Source of the DNA: CAZEJS01 sp964512645
Lineage (GTDB): Bacteria > Actinomycetota > Geothermincolia > Fen-727 > Anoxymicrobiaceae
Length of the DNA: 64,000 nt
Direction of reading: 5' to 3'
NCBI GenBank assembly: GCA_964512645.1
Contig: CAZEJS010000003.1
Coordinates: 1-64,000 of the forward strand
Made by a program: the position numbers and the translations under genes. Numbering within the stretch: the stretch's first letter is position 1; each line of letters begins with the position of its first letter. This document shows, piece after piece, positions 7,552 through 17,139 of the stretch. The notes below the pieces were generated by a model, which saw nothing but the letters and a program-made list of their open reading frames with translations, did not search any database and was not told the DNA's origin.

Positions 7552-9237
7552 TTGGAGAAGGAAAAGGCGAAACGCAGAAGCTTGCGCAGGTGGCTGTTCC
7601 TGGTAGTGCTCCCGCTTGCCCTCCTGGCGAGGGCGATCTACAGCATCTGGAGGGCTATGCGCCACCGCGAGGACAAGCTGCTCGAGGCGGACAGGAGGCC
7701 GGTTTCCGGAGCTCCTTACCACCGGCAGCGCCGGGTGGTGCAGGTGGGGGAGGGCATGCCGATAACGGCTACGGTTTTCGTGCCCGCCGGCGAAGGCCCC
7801 TTTCCCGCGGTGGTGATGATCCACTCCTGGATGCTGTGGCGCATCCAGTGCGACCTGCTGTACGCTCCCAGCTTCGCCCGGAGGGGATACGTGGTCCTCA
7901 CGTACGACTGCAGGGGCTGGGGAAGTTCCGGTGGAGAGGTCTCCTGTGCCGCGCCGGACCGGGAGCTGTGCGACCTCGAGGACATGATCACCTGGATGTG
8001 CAGCCCCGAATCGGGAATACCGGTGGACCCCGAGCGAATAGGCATCACCGGGATATCGTACGGGGGAGGCCACAGCTTCCTGGCGGCGACACGCGACCCC
8101 CGGATCAAGGCCGCGGCGCCCATGAACGGGTGGACCGACCTCAATTTCGCGCTCACCCCCAACGGGTGCTGGAAGGCGCCCTGGAGCGTACTGCTGTTCC
8201 TGGGCTCGCTCTGGGCGGTCAGGCTCAACCCCAGGAACGACCTGGTCCGCTGGCTCAAGACCGTGATCTTCGAGCGCAACCTCCGCGGGGTCAGCGACGA
8301 GCTCAAGCAGCGCTCCGCGATACACGACGTCGATAACGTCTCCTGCCCGATGTTCATCGTCCACTCCTGGAACGACGACCTCTTCGAGCCCAACCAGATA
8401 CTCGACTTCTACCGGAAGCTGGACGTGCCAAAGAAGCTGATGATGACCAACGGCATCCACGGGTTCGACGCGGGCAGGGGAGACATGCTCGTGCCCAACC
8501 GAATATGGGACGAGGCCCGGAGGTGGTTCGACTTCTGGCTCAAGGGCGAAAAAGGCAACGGCATCGACAGGGACCCCGCGGTCAGTTACTACCAGCCCTG
8601 GGACCGCCGGATGGTGACGTGCGACGAGTGGCCGCCGGAGAACGTCAGAGACGTCTCCTACTACATGCGCGGACAGCACCCCGACGCCATCAACTCCGGT
8701 TCGCTCGCCACCGAACCTCCTGGAGACCACGAGGCGGCGGAGCTGTTCCTCAACAACACCGTCAGCAACCTCCAGAGTTCCGGGGCGCCGGTGCTGCGCT
8801 GGAACGTGGTGAAAAACATGCCGATACCGGGCGTGCCGTTCTCGATCCCCGGCGACAGCATCGCTTTCACCGGGCGGCCGCTCGAGCGGGAGCTGGAAAT
8901 CGTCGGCGCGCCCAGGGTCAGCCTGCACATGACCAGCTCGACCAGGGAGTGCCAGGTCAACGGCCTGCTCTACGACGTTTCGCCCCGGGGCTTCTGCAGG
9001 CTGGTCACGCACTGCGCCGCCATGCGCGACGACATGGTGCCCGACGCCATCGAGGAGTTCTACTTCGACTTGATCGCCTGCGCGCACCGCTTCCCGGTTG
9101 GCCACTCGGTGCGGCTGGTCATCTGCGCCTCGGACCCGCTGTACGTGTTCCCGTCGCTGGTGCCTTCTTCGTACCGGCTGTTCCATACCGCAGAAAACCC
9201 GTCCTGCCTGACGCTGCCGGTGGCGCAGGGCGCCTGA
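7552..9237 (+). CDS. Membrane-anchored CocE/NonD-family (S15-like) hydrolase
   Basis: A 561-residue protein with one N-terminal hydrophobic segment (about residues 12-27), then an alpha/beta-hydrolase domain of the X-Pro dipeptidyl-peptidase (S15)/CocE type and a C-terminal jelly-roll domain from about residue 330. The nucleophile sits in GISYGGG (Ser near 169), with the acid in WNDDLF (about 274) and the base in NGIHGFD (His about 303). Starting at TTG 7552 is supported by GGAGGTG four bases upstream. Such enzymes hydrolyse acyl esters or amides, but the substrate cannot be told from sequence. The next gene follows after 51 bases and may be cotranscribed. Confidence 0.85.
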   Translation: MEKEKAKRRSLRRWLFLVVLPLALLARAIYSIWRAMRHREDKLLEADRRPVSGAPYHRQRRVVQVGEGMPITATVFVPAGEGPFPAVVMIHSWMLWRIQCDLLYAPSFARRGYVVLTYDCRGWGSSGGEVSCAAPDRELCDLEDMITWMCSPESGIPVDPERIGITGISYGGGHSFLAATRDPRIKAAAPMNGWTDLNFALTPNGCWKAPWSVLLFLGSLWAVRLNPRNDLVRWLKTVIFERNLRGVSDELKQRSAIHDVDNVSCPMFIVHSWNDDLFEPNQILDFYRKLDVPKKLMMTNGIHGFDAGRGDMLVPNRIWDEARRWFDFWLKGEKGNGIDRDPAVSYYQPWDRRMVTCDEWPPENVRDVSYYMRGQHPDAINSGSLATEPPGDHEAAELFLNNTVSNLQSSGAPVLRWNVVKNMPIPGVPFSIPGDSIAFTGRPLERELEIVGAPRVSLHMTSSTRECQVNGLLYDVSPRGFCRLVTHCAAMRDDMVPDAIEEFYFDLIACAHRFPVGHSVRLVICASDPLYVFPSLVPSSYRLFHTAENPSCLTLPVAQGA

Positions 9238-9288
9238 TGCGAGCCGTTCGGCAGGCGTTGCCGATGAAAGACCACCGAACGAGGGCAA

Positions 9289-12189
9289 GTGTCTGAAGAT
9301 CTCTTTCTCCGGTGCGGAGACGACGTGCGGGAGAAGTACCTTTCTTTCCCGGGCCTAGCCCGCGAATACCAGGCCACCCTGGACGGAGCCTTCGAATACT
9401 GCGTGCTCGACATCGAGACTACAGGGTTCGACCCCGAGCACGACGGGATAATCGAGGTTGGGGCCTTGAGGGCTTCCGGTGAGGAGGTAACCGGGCGCCT
9501 CTCGTCCTTCGTGAACCCCGGACGGCCTATCCCCATCCAGGTTCGACTGCTCACCGGGATCGACGATGAAGACGTCTCCGGGGCGCCGCGGATGGAGGAG
9601 TTCTTCGGGGAGCTGGCGGGGTTCATCGGCGACAGGCCGGTCGTTTCCTACTCGCGCCTCGAGGAGGAGTTCCTGCGGGTTCTGTATTCCGGGTTCGGCC
9701 GCGGGCGCTTCGACAACCGGTATATCGACGCCTACGACCTGGCGGTGATGCTGATGCCCTCGCTCCGCGGGCACAGGCAGGTCGACCTCGCGGCGATATG
9801 GGGGATAGACACCGGCCGCGCCCACCGGGCGCTCGACGACGCGGAGACGCTGTTCCGGGTCTTCAATATCCTGCTGAACGGGCTCTACGACGCGCCGGTC
9901 GAGCTCCTTGCCGCGGTGCTGGACCACGCCCCGGCGGCGGGGGGAGGTTTGAGCCTGCTCCTGGATATGGTAGTCCGGGAGAGGTCGGCCGGCAGGAATC
10001 CCGACGCCCTCGAGCTCGAGAGTACCGTCAGGAGGGATCGCTCCTGGGAGGAGATCCCGCCTCTCGAGGGCGCGTCCGAACCCGCTGTCGTGCACCCCGA
10101 ACACGTCAGGGGAGTCTTCGCCGCGGACGGTCCGATGGCGCTCGAGTTCAAGGATTACGAGGAGCGCGACGAGCAGGTCGACATGGGCGAAGCGGTGCGC
10201 CGCGCCTTCTCCGAGGAGGAGTTCCTCCTGGTGGAGGCCGGCACGGGCACGGGCAAGTCGCTCGCCTACCTGGTCCCGGGCGTGATGTGGTCCAGGGCCA
10301 CCGGGTACCCGGTGGTCGTCTCCACCCGTACTCTCAACCTGCAGGACCAGCTCAACACCAAGGACCTGCCGACCCTGGAATCGGCCCTCGGGGGCGGCTC
10401 GTTCAGATACTCGGTCCTCAAGGGCTACGCGAACTACCTGTGCCTGCGCAAGCTGCAGGCTCTCGTGAACGGGCGCAAGAGGCTCTCCGAGAAGCAGCTC
10501 GGAATACTGGGCATGCTCCTGAGGTGGGTCAGCGAGAGCGACACCGGTGACGTATCGCTCCTCAACGTCCCTCACCTCGGGGGTCTCGAGGAGCAGGTCA
10601 TGGCCAATCACAGGGAATGCCCCGGCGCCCGCTGCGGGTTCGCCCGGGAGGGCTGCTGTTTCTACCGGCGCGCCCTGTACCGCGCCAGGCGCTCGCACAT
10701 CGTGGTGGTCAACCATTCCCTGCTGCTGGCGGGCATCAACCTGGCGTTCAGGGATGCGGTCATTGACGAGGCTCACACCCTCGAGGACGTGGCGACCGAG
10801 CAGTACACGGTCGTGGTTGACTACCGTGAGTCGCGACGATTCTTGACATCGCTGCACGCGCCACTCGATGGTTCGGGCTTCCTGACCGACATCGTGCCGG
10901 CGGCGCTCGAGCACATCCCCGAAGAGGCGCACGGGGCGCTCCGATTCGAGGTTGAGGAGGCGCAGGAGGCGGTAGAGATAGCGCTGGAGCACCTGGAGAA
11001 GCTGTTCGTCTCACTCAGCGCCTTCGCCCGCGGGGAGGAGACGTTCACCAGCGACGTGCGGTTCAGCGAAGGGCAGGTCGCCACGGTGGAGTTCACCAGG
11101 CTGCGGGTGGACGGTGAGCGGCTGCTCGGGAGCCTCGACGCCCTGCAGGTGAGGCTGCTGCGCGTCAAAGCCGTCTGCGACGAGAGGGGGGACTCCTCCA
11201 CCGGGCTCGATTATATCGAAAGCGACCTCGAGGGCAAGGCGGGCCGTGTGCAGGAGCACATGGAGGCCCTGCGCATCTTTTTCTCCGGCGAAGAAGACGG
11301 CCGCGTACGCTGGGCGAGCGTCGCCGGCCCCGGACGCTTCGAGTACCAGGCGCTTCGAGCCTCACCCGTGGACGTGGGTCCGTACCTGAAGGAAGGCCTC
11401 TTCGACGACCTTGCGTCCCTGGTGATGACCTCGGCCACCCTCACGGTCAGGGGCTCCTTCGAGTTCTTCGAATCGCGCACGGGCCTGGAGCTCCCGGGAT
11501 CCCGCGAGTACCGGGAGCTGGTGCTGGACTCCTCCTTCGACTACGGGCGCCAGATGCAGATACTTATCCTCCATGACATGCCCGAGCCCACTTCCGGCGA
11601 CTACGAGGAACGTATCGCCGCCGTCCTTGCCGAGGCGATAACCGCCGCGGGCGGCGGCGCGCTGGTCCTGTTCACCAACAGGCGCTTGATGGTGGACACG
11701 TACGAGAGGCTCGCCGACGACATGAGGCGCAGGGGCCTGAACCTGCTGTGCCAGCTCCCCGGACATTCGCGCAGGCGCCTTGCCGAGGAGTTCGTCGAGG
11801 ACCCGGACTCGAGCCTTTTCGGCACGTCGAGTTTCTGGGAGGGTGTGGATGCGCGGGGCAGCACCTTGAAGCTGGTGGTGGTCACCAGGATACCGTTCGA
11901 GAGCCCGGGGCGGCCGGTGTTCGAGGCGCGCAGCGAACGGGTCAGGCTTCAAGGGGGTTCGGATTTCATGGACCTCAGTCTCCCCCTCGCCGCCCTGAGG
12001 CTGAAGCAGGGCGTCGGGCGGTTGATCAGGACGCGCCGGGACCGGGGGCAGGTGCTGCTGCTGGACAGCCGGATAAGCACCAGGCGCTACGGGCAGGTGC
12101 TCCTCAAGTCGCTGCCCGACGCGCGACGGAGGAACGTCTCGATAGATGACATGAAGCGGGCGATATCCGATTTCCACCGGCGCGCCTGA
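9289..12189 (+). CDS. dinG: DnaQ-like exonuclease fused to DinG-family helicase
   Basis: A 966-residue fusion. Residues 1-200 are a DEDD 3'-5' exonuclease (LDIETTGFDPEHDGIIEVG; HRALDDAETL). The rest is an XPD/DinG-type superfamily-2 helicase with Walker A GTGTGKS near residue 319, a DEAH box (VIDEAHTLED) near 491, and an Fe-S cysteine set between them (YLCLRK, CPGARCGF, GCCFYRR). The C-terminal motifs GTSSFWEGVDARG and LKQGVGRLIRT are also present. The protein probably unwinds and trims DNA in repair or replication restart. It starts at GTG 9289. The gene converges on the 3D-domain gene only six bases away. Confidence 0.92.
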   Translation: MSEDLFLRCGDDVREKYLSFPGLAREYQATLDGAFEYCVLDIETTGFDPEHDGIIEVGALRASGEEVTGRLSSFVNPGRPIPIQVRLLTGIDDEDVSGAPRMEEFFGELAGFIGDRPVVSYSRLEEEFLRVLYSGFGRGRFDNRYIDAYDLAVMLMPSLRGHRQVDLAAIWGIDTGRAHRALDDAETLFRVFNILLNGLYDAPVELLAAVLDHAPAAGGGLSLLLDMVVRERSAGRNPDALELESTVRRDRSWEEIPPLEGASEPAVVHPEHVRGVFAADGPMALEFKDYEERDEQVDMGEAVRRAFSEEEFLLVEAGTGTGKSLAYLVPGVMWSRATGYPVVVSTRTLNLQDQLNTKDLPTLESALGGGSFRYSVLKGYANYLCLRKLQALVNGRKRLSEKQLGILGMLLRWVSESDTGDVSLLNVPHLGGLEEQVMANHRECPGARCGFAREGCCFYRRALYRARRSHIVVVNHSLLLAGINLAFRDAVIDEAHTLEDVATEQYTVVVDYRESRRFLTSLHAPLDGSGFLTDIVPAALEHIPEEAHGALRFEVEEAQEAVEIALEHLEKLFVSLSAFARGEETFTSDVRFSEGQVATVEFTRLRVDGERLLGSLDALQVRLLRVKAVCDERGDSSTGLDYIESDLEGKAGRVQEHMEALRIFFSGEEDGRVRWASVAGPGRFEYQALRASPVDVGPYLKEGLFDDLASLVMTSATLTVRGSFEFFESRTGLELPGSREYRELVLDSSFDYGRQMQILILHDMPEPTSGDYEERIAAVLAEAITAAGGGALVLFTNRRLMVDTYERLADDMRRRGLNLLCQLPGHSRRRLAEEFVEDPDSSLFGTSSFWEGVDARGSTLKLVVVTRIPFESPGRPVFEARSERVRLQGGSDFMDLSLPLAALRLKQGVGRLIRTRRDRGQVLLLDSRISTRRYGQVLLKSLPDARRRNVSIDDMKRAISDFHRRA

Positions 12190-12195
12190 CGGCGT

Positions 12196-13230
12196 TCAGT
12201 CGAGGATCTCCACCCGGACGGTGCGGTAGCCGCCGAACGCTTCCATCTCCTCCAGGGTATCGAAGCACAGGTCTATGCGGTTGCCCTTGATGGCCGACCC
12301 GGTGTCTCCGGCGATGCAGTTGCCGTAGCCTTCGACGTGCAGCCGGGTGCCCAGAGGTATCACCCGGGGGTCAACCGCGACGACCCCTCTGGTCGCGCGC
12401 ATGCCCGAGGCGGTGCTCTCGTCGAGGCCCGGCTCCTGCGGCGAGTATGCCGTGGCAACCATCATCATGACTTTCCCCGTCGGCCGGCCGGTAACCGGGA
12501 CGCGGGGGTTGATCCGCTCCATCTTCGCCTCGACCCTGCCAGCCTGGGCCTGCGCGTCCAGGCCCTTCGCGCCCGCGGTCGCGAGAACCGAGGCCCGCTC
12601 GCTGCGGCTTCGCTCCAGGCGCCGCCGGCGGGAGCCCAGCTCGGAGGCGACACCGTCGATTTCCCGCTTGTCACTCTTCAGGCTCGCCAGGGAAGCATTC
12701 AACTGTTCGGATTCGCGCTTCGTATCGGCGATCATCCTCGCATCGCGCTCGGCCACTTTCTCCAGCATCGCCGCACGGTTCATGTAATCGGAGACGTCCC
12801 TGGAGGATACCAGCATGGCCAGCTTGCTGGTGCGGCCGTTCACGTACATGCTCCTCATCCTGGCGGCCAGCGCCTGTCTCCTGGCGGCGAGCCTCACCCG
12901 GCGCTCTTCGATCTTCGAGCTGGTGGCCTCGATTCTGGCCTGCAGTGCCCGGGAGCGGGATTCCAGCCCGGAGAGCTTCGCGTTGAGGGTGTTGATCTCG
13001 GCGTCGAGGGTGACGACCTCGTTCACCAGCCGGTCCGGAGCAGGCGCCGCCGCTGTCGGGGCTTCCTGTGCCCCGGCCGCCGGAAAACGGAAGGCCGGGG
13101 TGAGGCCGCCTCCCAGCGATACGGCGAGGGAGATCACCGTCAGCACGGCCGCCGCCTTAATGACAGCAAACCCGCCGTGTGAGGGCGGGGTCCGCGAACC
13201 CGTATTCTTCCTGGTCACTCTAGTTAACAT
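12196..13230 (-). CDS. Exported coiled-coil protein with C-terminal 3D (RlpA-like) domain
   Basis: 344 residues starting at ATG 13230, supported by CGGAG 10 bases upstream and a strong promoter. An N-terminal membrane segment or signal ends near the AAGAQ stretch. A long PcsB-like coiled coil (about residues 55-240) follows, then a 3D domain (about 255-344) with its conserved aspartates in VAVDPRVIPLGTRL, IAGDTG and RIDLCFD. The 3D domain is a double-psi beta-barrel found in cell-wall lytic enzymes, so a role in peptidoglycan remodelling during growth or division is likely. An in-frame extension up to 13350 would run through the promoter and is rejected. Confidence 0.85.
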   Translation of the reverse strand: MLTRVTRKNTGSRTPPSHGGFAVIKAAAVLTVISLAVSLGGGLTPAFRFPAAGAQEAPTAAAPAPDRLVNEVVTLDAEINTLNAKLSGLESRSRALQARIEATSSKIEERRVRLAARRQALAARMRSMYVNGRTSKLAMLVSSRDVSDYMNRAAMLEKVAERDARMIADTKRESEQLNASLASLKSDKREIDGVASELGSRRRRLERSRSERASVLATAGAKGLDAQAQAGRVEAKMERINPRVPVTGRPTGKVMMMVATAYSPQEPGLDESTASGMRATRGVVAVDPRVIPLGTRLHVEGYGNCIAGDTGSAIKGNRIDLCFDTLEEMEAFGGYRTVRVEILD

Positions 13231-13255
13231 ATCTATCAGACTCCGGTAAGGCGTG

Positions 13256-13284
13256 ATTATACAGATGGGACCCGGTTGAATCAA
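13256..13284 (-). promoter_or_regulatory. Sigma-70-type promoter of the 3D-domain gene
   Basis: On the minus strand, TTGATT (13284-13279) is separated by 17 bases from a perfect TATAAT (13261-13256). The start site would be near 13249, about 19 bases before the ATG at 13230. Confidence 0.75.
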
Positions 13285-13333
13285 GCGCGGTCCCTTGCTA
13301 TCAAAGTAATTACGGCGGCCTGAGCTGTAAATA

Positions 13334-13380
13334 TGGCTTCGTGAAGCCAATAATTAGCATACCAAGCGTTGAAAAACGCT
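13334..13380. other. Two hairpins in an AT-rich divergent intergenic region
   Basis: The 301-base gap 13231-13531 is markedly AT-rich. Besides the minus-strand promoter it holds TGGCTTC/GAAGCCA (13334-13349) and a perfect AGCGTT-GAAA-AACGCT stem with a GNRA-type tetraloop (13365-13380), followed by TTTTATTTG near 13392. It could be the end of a short RNA or a protein-binding region. A possible extended -10, TGG-GATAAT at 13496-13504, lies before the plus-strand gene. Confidence 0.4.
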
Positions 13381-13531
13381 CTATTAAAGGGTTTTATTTG
13401 ACCTCGTCGAAAGCATCGGACGTACCCAACCGGTCGAATTTCCCGTGAAAACGCGGTATTTTCCACATTCTGGCAGCATCCCGCGCTTCTCCATGTGGGA
13501 TAATCTGAACGCCCAGCAAGTGGAGAGAACA

Positions 13532-14236
13532 ATGGATTTGCCGGACGACAGGAGATACCAGGCTCTTTCGGGGGACCTCGAGAACGCGATAACCCGGGGC
13601 GATACCGCGTGGCTCATCGAGGCGCTGAGCGACGCCTCTTTCAACGTCCGCCTGGCCGCCGTGGAAGGTCTGGCCGACCTGGGGGGAGAGCAGGCGCGCA
13701 TTGCGCTGACGCGGGTCGCCCGGGACAGGTGGGGCGAGCGGCCGGAGTTCAGGGTCGCGGCGCTGAGGTCGCTCGCCAGGCTTGTCGAGCCTGAACGGTA
13801 CGGGTCCCTCCTGGACGAGTTCGTATCCGGCGACAACCGGAAGGTTGTATCCGCGGCTCGTTCCATGCTGAAATCTTTGGATCCCGGGGGCTTCGCCGCG
13901 AGGCTGGTAAGCCGGGAATGCGTCGATCATGGGGCGATAAGGGAGTACGGGGCGAGCGTTGAGGCTTCCGCCGTGCCGCTGATTTCACGTTACTTCGAAG
14001 AGAGGATCGAGAGGGGCGACGTCGCCAGCGCCCGGCACTGGGGGAAAGTGTACGCCGCGGTGAGGGCGCTCGGAAACATCGGAACCGAGGAGGCCTACCT
14101 GGTGCTCGAAGAGCTCCGCGCCCGGCTGGGCGAGAGCCCCTGGGCCGAAGCGGGCGGACTTGCCGGGTGGCGCCTGGAGAAGATCTCGCGGCAGGCCGAG
14201 CGCGAACTGGACGCTTCGCCAGGCGCCGGCAGGTGA
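13532..14236 (+). CDS. HEAT-repeat-like protein of unknown function
   Basis: 234 residues starting at ATG 13532 behind GTGGAG. Residues 15-125 contain alpha-helical HEAT/PBS-lyase-type repeats (for example FNVRLAAVEGLADLGGEQA, then FRVAALRSLARL and KVVSAARSMLKSL), and a similar helix pair appears near residue 185 (AAVRALGNIGTEEA). There is no signal peptide or membrane segment, so it is probably cytoplasmic. HEAT repeats serve as protein-binding scaffolds, and no catalytic motif is seen. The L,D-transpeptidase gene downstream has its own promoter, so the two are not obviously one operon. Confidence 0.65.
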   Translation: MDLPDDRRYQALSGDLENAITRGDTAWLIEALSDASFNVRLAAVEGLADLGGEQARIALTRVARDRWGERPEFRVAALRSLARLVEPERYGSLLDEFVSGDNRKVVSAARSMLKSLDPGGFAARLVSRECVDHGAIREYGASVEASAVPLISRYFEERIERGDVASARHWGKVYAAVRALGNIGTEEAYLVLEELRARLGESPWAEAGGLAGWRLEKISRQAERELDASPGAGR

Positions 14237-14294
14237 GCTCGCGGTCCCCGCGCGTCCCGGGCTGGTGCCGACCCGGCGGAGTTGCGAAAATGCG

Positions 14295-14324
14295 TTGTCA
14301 CTTCTTTTCCGGGGGAAATATAAT
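14295..14324 (+). promoter_or_regulatory. Sigma-70-type promoter of the L,D-transpeptidase gene
   Basis: TTGTCA at 14295-14300, an 18-base spacer, then a perfect TATAAT at 14319-14324. The leader carries a perfect 7-bp hairpin at 14340-14356 (GCCGGCG-CCT-CGCCGGC) just ahead of the GAGGAGG ribosome site at 14374. Confidence 0.75.
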
Positions 14325-14385
14325 ACTGCGGACGCGAACGCCGGCGCCTCGCCGGCGGTCGGAGTAACGGTTTGAGGAGGGCTGC

Positions 14386-15507
14386 TTGAAGGCGGCGAGT
14401 TGGCGGGCGGTGCCCGCGCATATTCCGGGGGAGAGGAGGCTCTCGCGGGTCATGCTCCTGGCGGGCGCGGTGGTCCTGGGGGCGATGGTCCTGGGACTGT
14501 TCGGTTACCTTTTCATCCAGGATGTCCTCGCTTTCGGCAAATTCCCGCAGGGCGTCGAGATAGTGGGATTGAACGTGGCCGGCCTCAACCGTACGGAGGC
14601 CGTCCGGAAGCTGAGGACCGAGCTTGCGGACGTCGCCAGCAGGCCGCTCACCCTCAAGGTCGATGAGGAGGAGTACAGCATCTCCCCCGGAGAGCTCGGG
14701 CTCATGCTCGACTACAGGAAGATGGTGGAGGACGGCTACCGGAGGGCCTGGAGCGTCAACATCTTCGAGCGGATGGCCCGCCGTTTCGTCAACAGGCCCA
14801 GGGCCGTGTACGTCTCCATCCTCGCCGAGAACAACCCCGAGAGGGTCAAGGGGTTCCTCGACAACATCATCAACTCCATCAACCGTCATCCGCAGGACGC
14901 TTACGTGGACGTTACATCGGGAAAGGGGGTCATCGTCCCCGCGAAGGATGGGCGCAACTGCCCGATGGACAGGCTGCGGAAAGACACCGATGCCGCGCTC
15001 ACCACCTCCGGACGGACGGTTAAAGTTTTCGTCGGACGTACGCCCGCCGCCTACACCGACGCCCAGATAGGCAGATTCATCGTGGTGAATGTGGCTGAAA
15101 CGAAGCTCACTCTCTACGACCGGGACCAGGTGCTGGCGGAGTTCCCGGTGGCGTGCGGCTCGCCGAGCTGGCCGTCACCGCCGGGGGCGTGGAAGATCGT
15201 CAGCAAGCAGAGGAACCCCAGCTGGTCAAATCCGGGCTCCTCTTGGGCCGCGGGCATGCCTTCCCACATAGCCCCGGGACCGGGCAACCCGCTGGGGACG
15301 CGCGCGCTCGCGACCTCCGCCAGCGGGGTTCTCATCCACGGGACCCCGTCGTCCTGGTCGATCGGGACCAACGTATCGCACGGCTGTATCCGGATGTACA
15401 TGCGGGACGTTGAGAAGCTGTTCGAGATGGTGGAGGTGGGTACCCCCGTCTACATCGTCAAGGGCGCGGGAAACCCCGGCTTCGATGTCACGGCGAAACC
15501 GCGCTGA
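14386..15507 (+). CDS. L,D-transpeptidase with N-terminal membrane anchor
   Basis: 373 residues from TTG 14386 behind GAGGAGG. A transmembrane segment (about residues 24-48) is followed by a peptidoglycan-binding PG4/VanW-associated domain (GVEIVGLNVAGLNRTEA onward). A YkuD catalytic domain runs from about residue 228. Its active-site motif HGTPSSW...SHGCIRM places the nucleophilic cysteine near 333. It should form 3-3 peptidoglycan cross-links outside the membrane. The gene has its own strong promoter and converges with the diguanylate cyclase gene 42 bases away. Confidence 0.92.
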   Translation: MKAASWRAVPAHIPGERRLSRVMLLAGAVVLGAMVLGLFGYLFIQDVLAFGKFPQGVEIVGLNVAGLNRTEAVRKLRTELADVASRPLTLKVDEEEYSISPGELGLMLDYRKMVEDGYRRAWSVNIFERMARRFVNRPRAVYVSILAENNPERVKGFLDNIINSINRHPQDAYVDVTSGKGVIVPAKDGRNCPMDRLRKDTDAALTTSGRTVKVFVGRTPAAYTDAQIGRFIVVNVAETKLTLYDRDQVLAEFPVACGSPSWPSPPGAWKIVSKQRNPSWSNPGSSWAAGMPSHIAPGPGNPLGTRALATSASGVLIHGTPSSWSIGTNVSHGCIRMYMRDVEKLFEMVEVGTPVYIVKGAGNPGFDVTAKPR

Positions 15508-15549
15508 CGTGCCGGCAGGAGTTCGGCGGCGCCCCCGCACGCGGCGCCG

Positions 15550-16917
15550 TCACCCACGTTCGCCGGTCTCGCATTCGAGCGCCTCGTCCCACAGGGTGAT
15601 CGTGTCCCGGCCCGCGGCTTTCGCGGCCCCCAGCGCCCGCAAGGCTTTTTCCAGGATGTCCTGCGCGCCGCCGTTGACGCTCGGGAAGTTGGAGATGCCA
15701 ACGCTCACGGTCAGGTTGCCCGAGGCCCCTTCCTCTGCGGCGGGGAACGGGTAGGACGCTATCTCCGAACGCAGCCTCTCCGCTACACGAAGCGCGCCCA
15801 GCCTGTTGGTCTCGGGGAGTATCGCCGCGAACTCGTCGCCGCCGATCCTGGCCACGAAGTCCACTTCGCGCGTGCCCTTCAGGAGGATCGAGGCGATGTC
15901 GGAGAGAGCCAGGTTTCCCAGCATCTGGCCGCACGCGTCGTTGTAAGACGCGAGGCCGTCTATGTCGAGAACCAGCAGGGACACGTTCAGGGTGTACCGG
16001 GCCGCCCTCAGCAGCTCTTCGTGGAGGCGGCGGTCGAACTGGCGCCGGTTCTGCAGCCCCGTCAGCGGGTCGGTAACCAGGTTCTCGCCCAGCCTGTCGC
16101 CGAGATCGTCCACCTCCAGCAGCATCGCCGCGTAGTAGGCGAACAGGGACAGGTCGGTGATGTCCTCGCGGGAGAAAGCGGCGGGCGCATCGGACCAGAT
16201 GGCCAGAACGCCGCGAGAGCTCGTCCCGGGCTTCACCGAGAGGCAGGCCGCCGATGCCGCCTTGACGCCGGGGAGCAGTTCGTCCCGCTCCGGGTCGAGC
16301 CGGTGCACTTCGTGCCTGTTGCGCTGGAAGCACCTCGTGATCACTGAGCCGGCTTCGAGCCTCACCCCGGTATCCGCGGGGAGTTCGAGGCCTCTTCTTG
16401 CGGCGACAGATAGCGACGAGTCCCCCTGGCGTCCCACGAGTATCGCGCCGCCCCTGGCGTTCCAGACAATCGTAGCTTCGGTGAGGCATGCCGCCATCTT
16501 GACCGCGGTGGAGGAGCTTCGCGAGGTGGGGAAGTAGTCTTCCATCAGTCTCCTGAAGCGCGAGGTCGGACTGCCGGCTTCCCGCGGCTCTCCGGCGCTC
16601 CACGCCTCGAGGAGCCTGGCGAAAGGCTCCCTTCCGAGGACGGCCAGGCCGTAAGAGACGGCTTTCAGGGCGAGTTCGGTCCCTGGAACGCCCGTGCCCA
16701 GATGGACCAGCAGCATTCCGGGCAGCAACCTCGACACCGCCGCGAGGTCGCCGGCGCGCTCGACCCCGTGGATCTCGAACCACGGTTCGAGCACTCCCGT
16801 GGAATCCGAGGAGACCACGGCCGTTATTCGGAACCTGCCGGACGCCTCGAGCTTTTCCAGCAGGGGCTGGTCCGCTTCGGACGGCTCCGCGATTATGAGT
16901 TCGATGGGCTCTTCCAC
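15550..16917 (-). CDS. GAF-GGDEF diguanylate cyclase
   Basis: 455 residues beginning at GTG 16917. Residues 1-110 resemble a degenerate Rossmann or receiver-like fold without clear phospho-acceptor residues. Residues 120-270 look like a GAF domain. Residues 285-450 are a GGDEF domain with DPLTGLQNRRQFDRRL, an intact RIGGDEF active site near residue 360, and an upstream RxxD inhibitory site (REVD) five residues before GGDEF. The enzyme should make c-di-GMP and be product-inhibited. There is no membrane segment. A promoter is visible on the minus strand at 16949-16976. Confidence 0.88.
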   Translation of the reverse strand: MEEPIELIIAEPSEADQPLLEKLEASGRFRITAVVSSDSTGVLEPWFEIHGVERAGDLAAVSRLLPGMLLVHLGTGVPGTELALKAVSYGLAVLGREPFARLLEAWSAGEPREAGSPTSRFRRLMEDYFPTSRSSSTAVKMAACLTEATIVWNARGGAILVGRQGDSSLSVAARRGLELPADTGVRLEAGSVITRCFQRNRHEVHRLDPERDELLPGVKAASAACLSVKPGTSSRGVLAIWSDAPAAFSREDITDLSLFAYYAAMLLEVDDLGDRLGENLVTDPLTGLQNRRQFDRRLHEELLRAARYTLNVSLLVLDIDGLASYNDACGQMLGNLALSDIASILLKGTREVDFVARIGGDEFAAILPETNRLGALRVAERLRSEIASYPFPAAEEGASGNLTVSVGISNFPSVNGGAQDILEKALRALGAAKAAGRDTITLWDEALECETGERG

Positions 16918-16948
16918 TCGGTCCTCGCCTGACTTCTTCGTATTGCAA

Positions 16949-16976
16949 ATGATAGTGCAGCGGCCTCAATACTCAA
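16949..16976 (-). promoter_or_regulatory. Likely promoter of the diguanylate cyclase gene
   Basis: On the minus strand, TTGAGT (16976-16971), a 16-base spacer and TATCAT (16954-16949). The predicted start site is about 25 bases before the GTG at 16917. Confidence 0.5.
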
Positions 16977-17139
16977 AACGGGGATTCCTTCGAGCGGCAG
17001 TGGACGTCTGTCGTGTGCCGTGCCGCCTCCGGCACGCTGGCAGGAACAGGAAACCGGGGTTTTCTTCCTCTTTTCTTTCCACAGAAGCAACCATAGTAAC
17101 CAGAACTTGCGCGGTTCAGCCGAAATACGGCAGGCGTAC

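Noticed and set aside
7420..9288. A 622-codon minus-strand frame opposite the CocE-type hydrolase
   Set aside because: The plus-strand gene has a catalytic triad and a good ribosome site; the antisense frame has biased composition and no motif.
13231..13350. N-terminal extension of the 3D-domain protein
   Set aside because: The extension covers a near-perfect promoter and would place 40 polar residues before the signal peptide.
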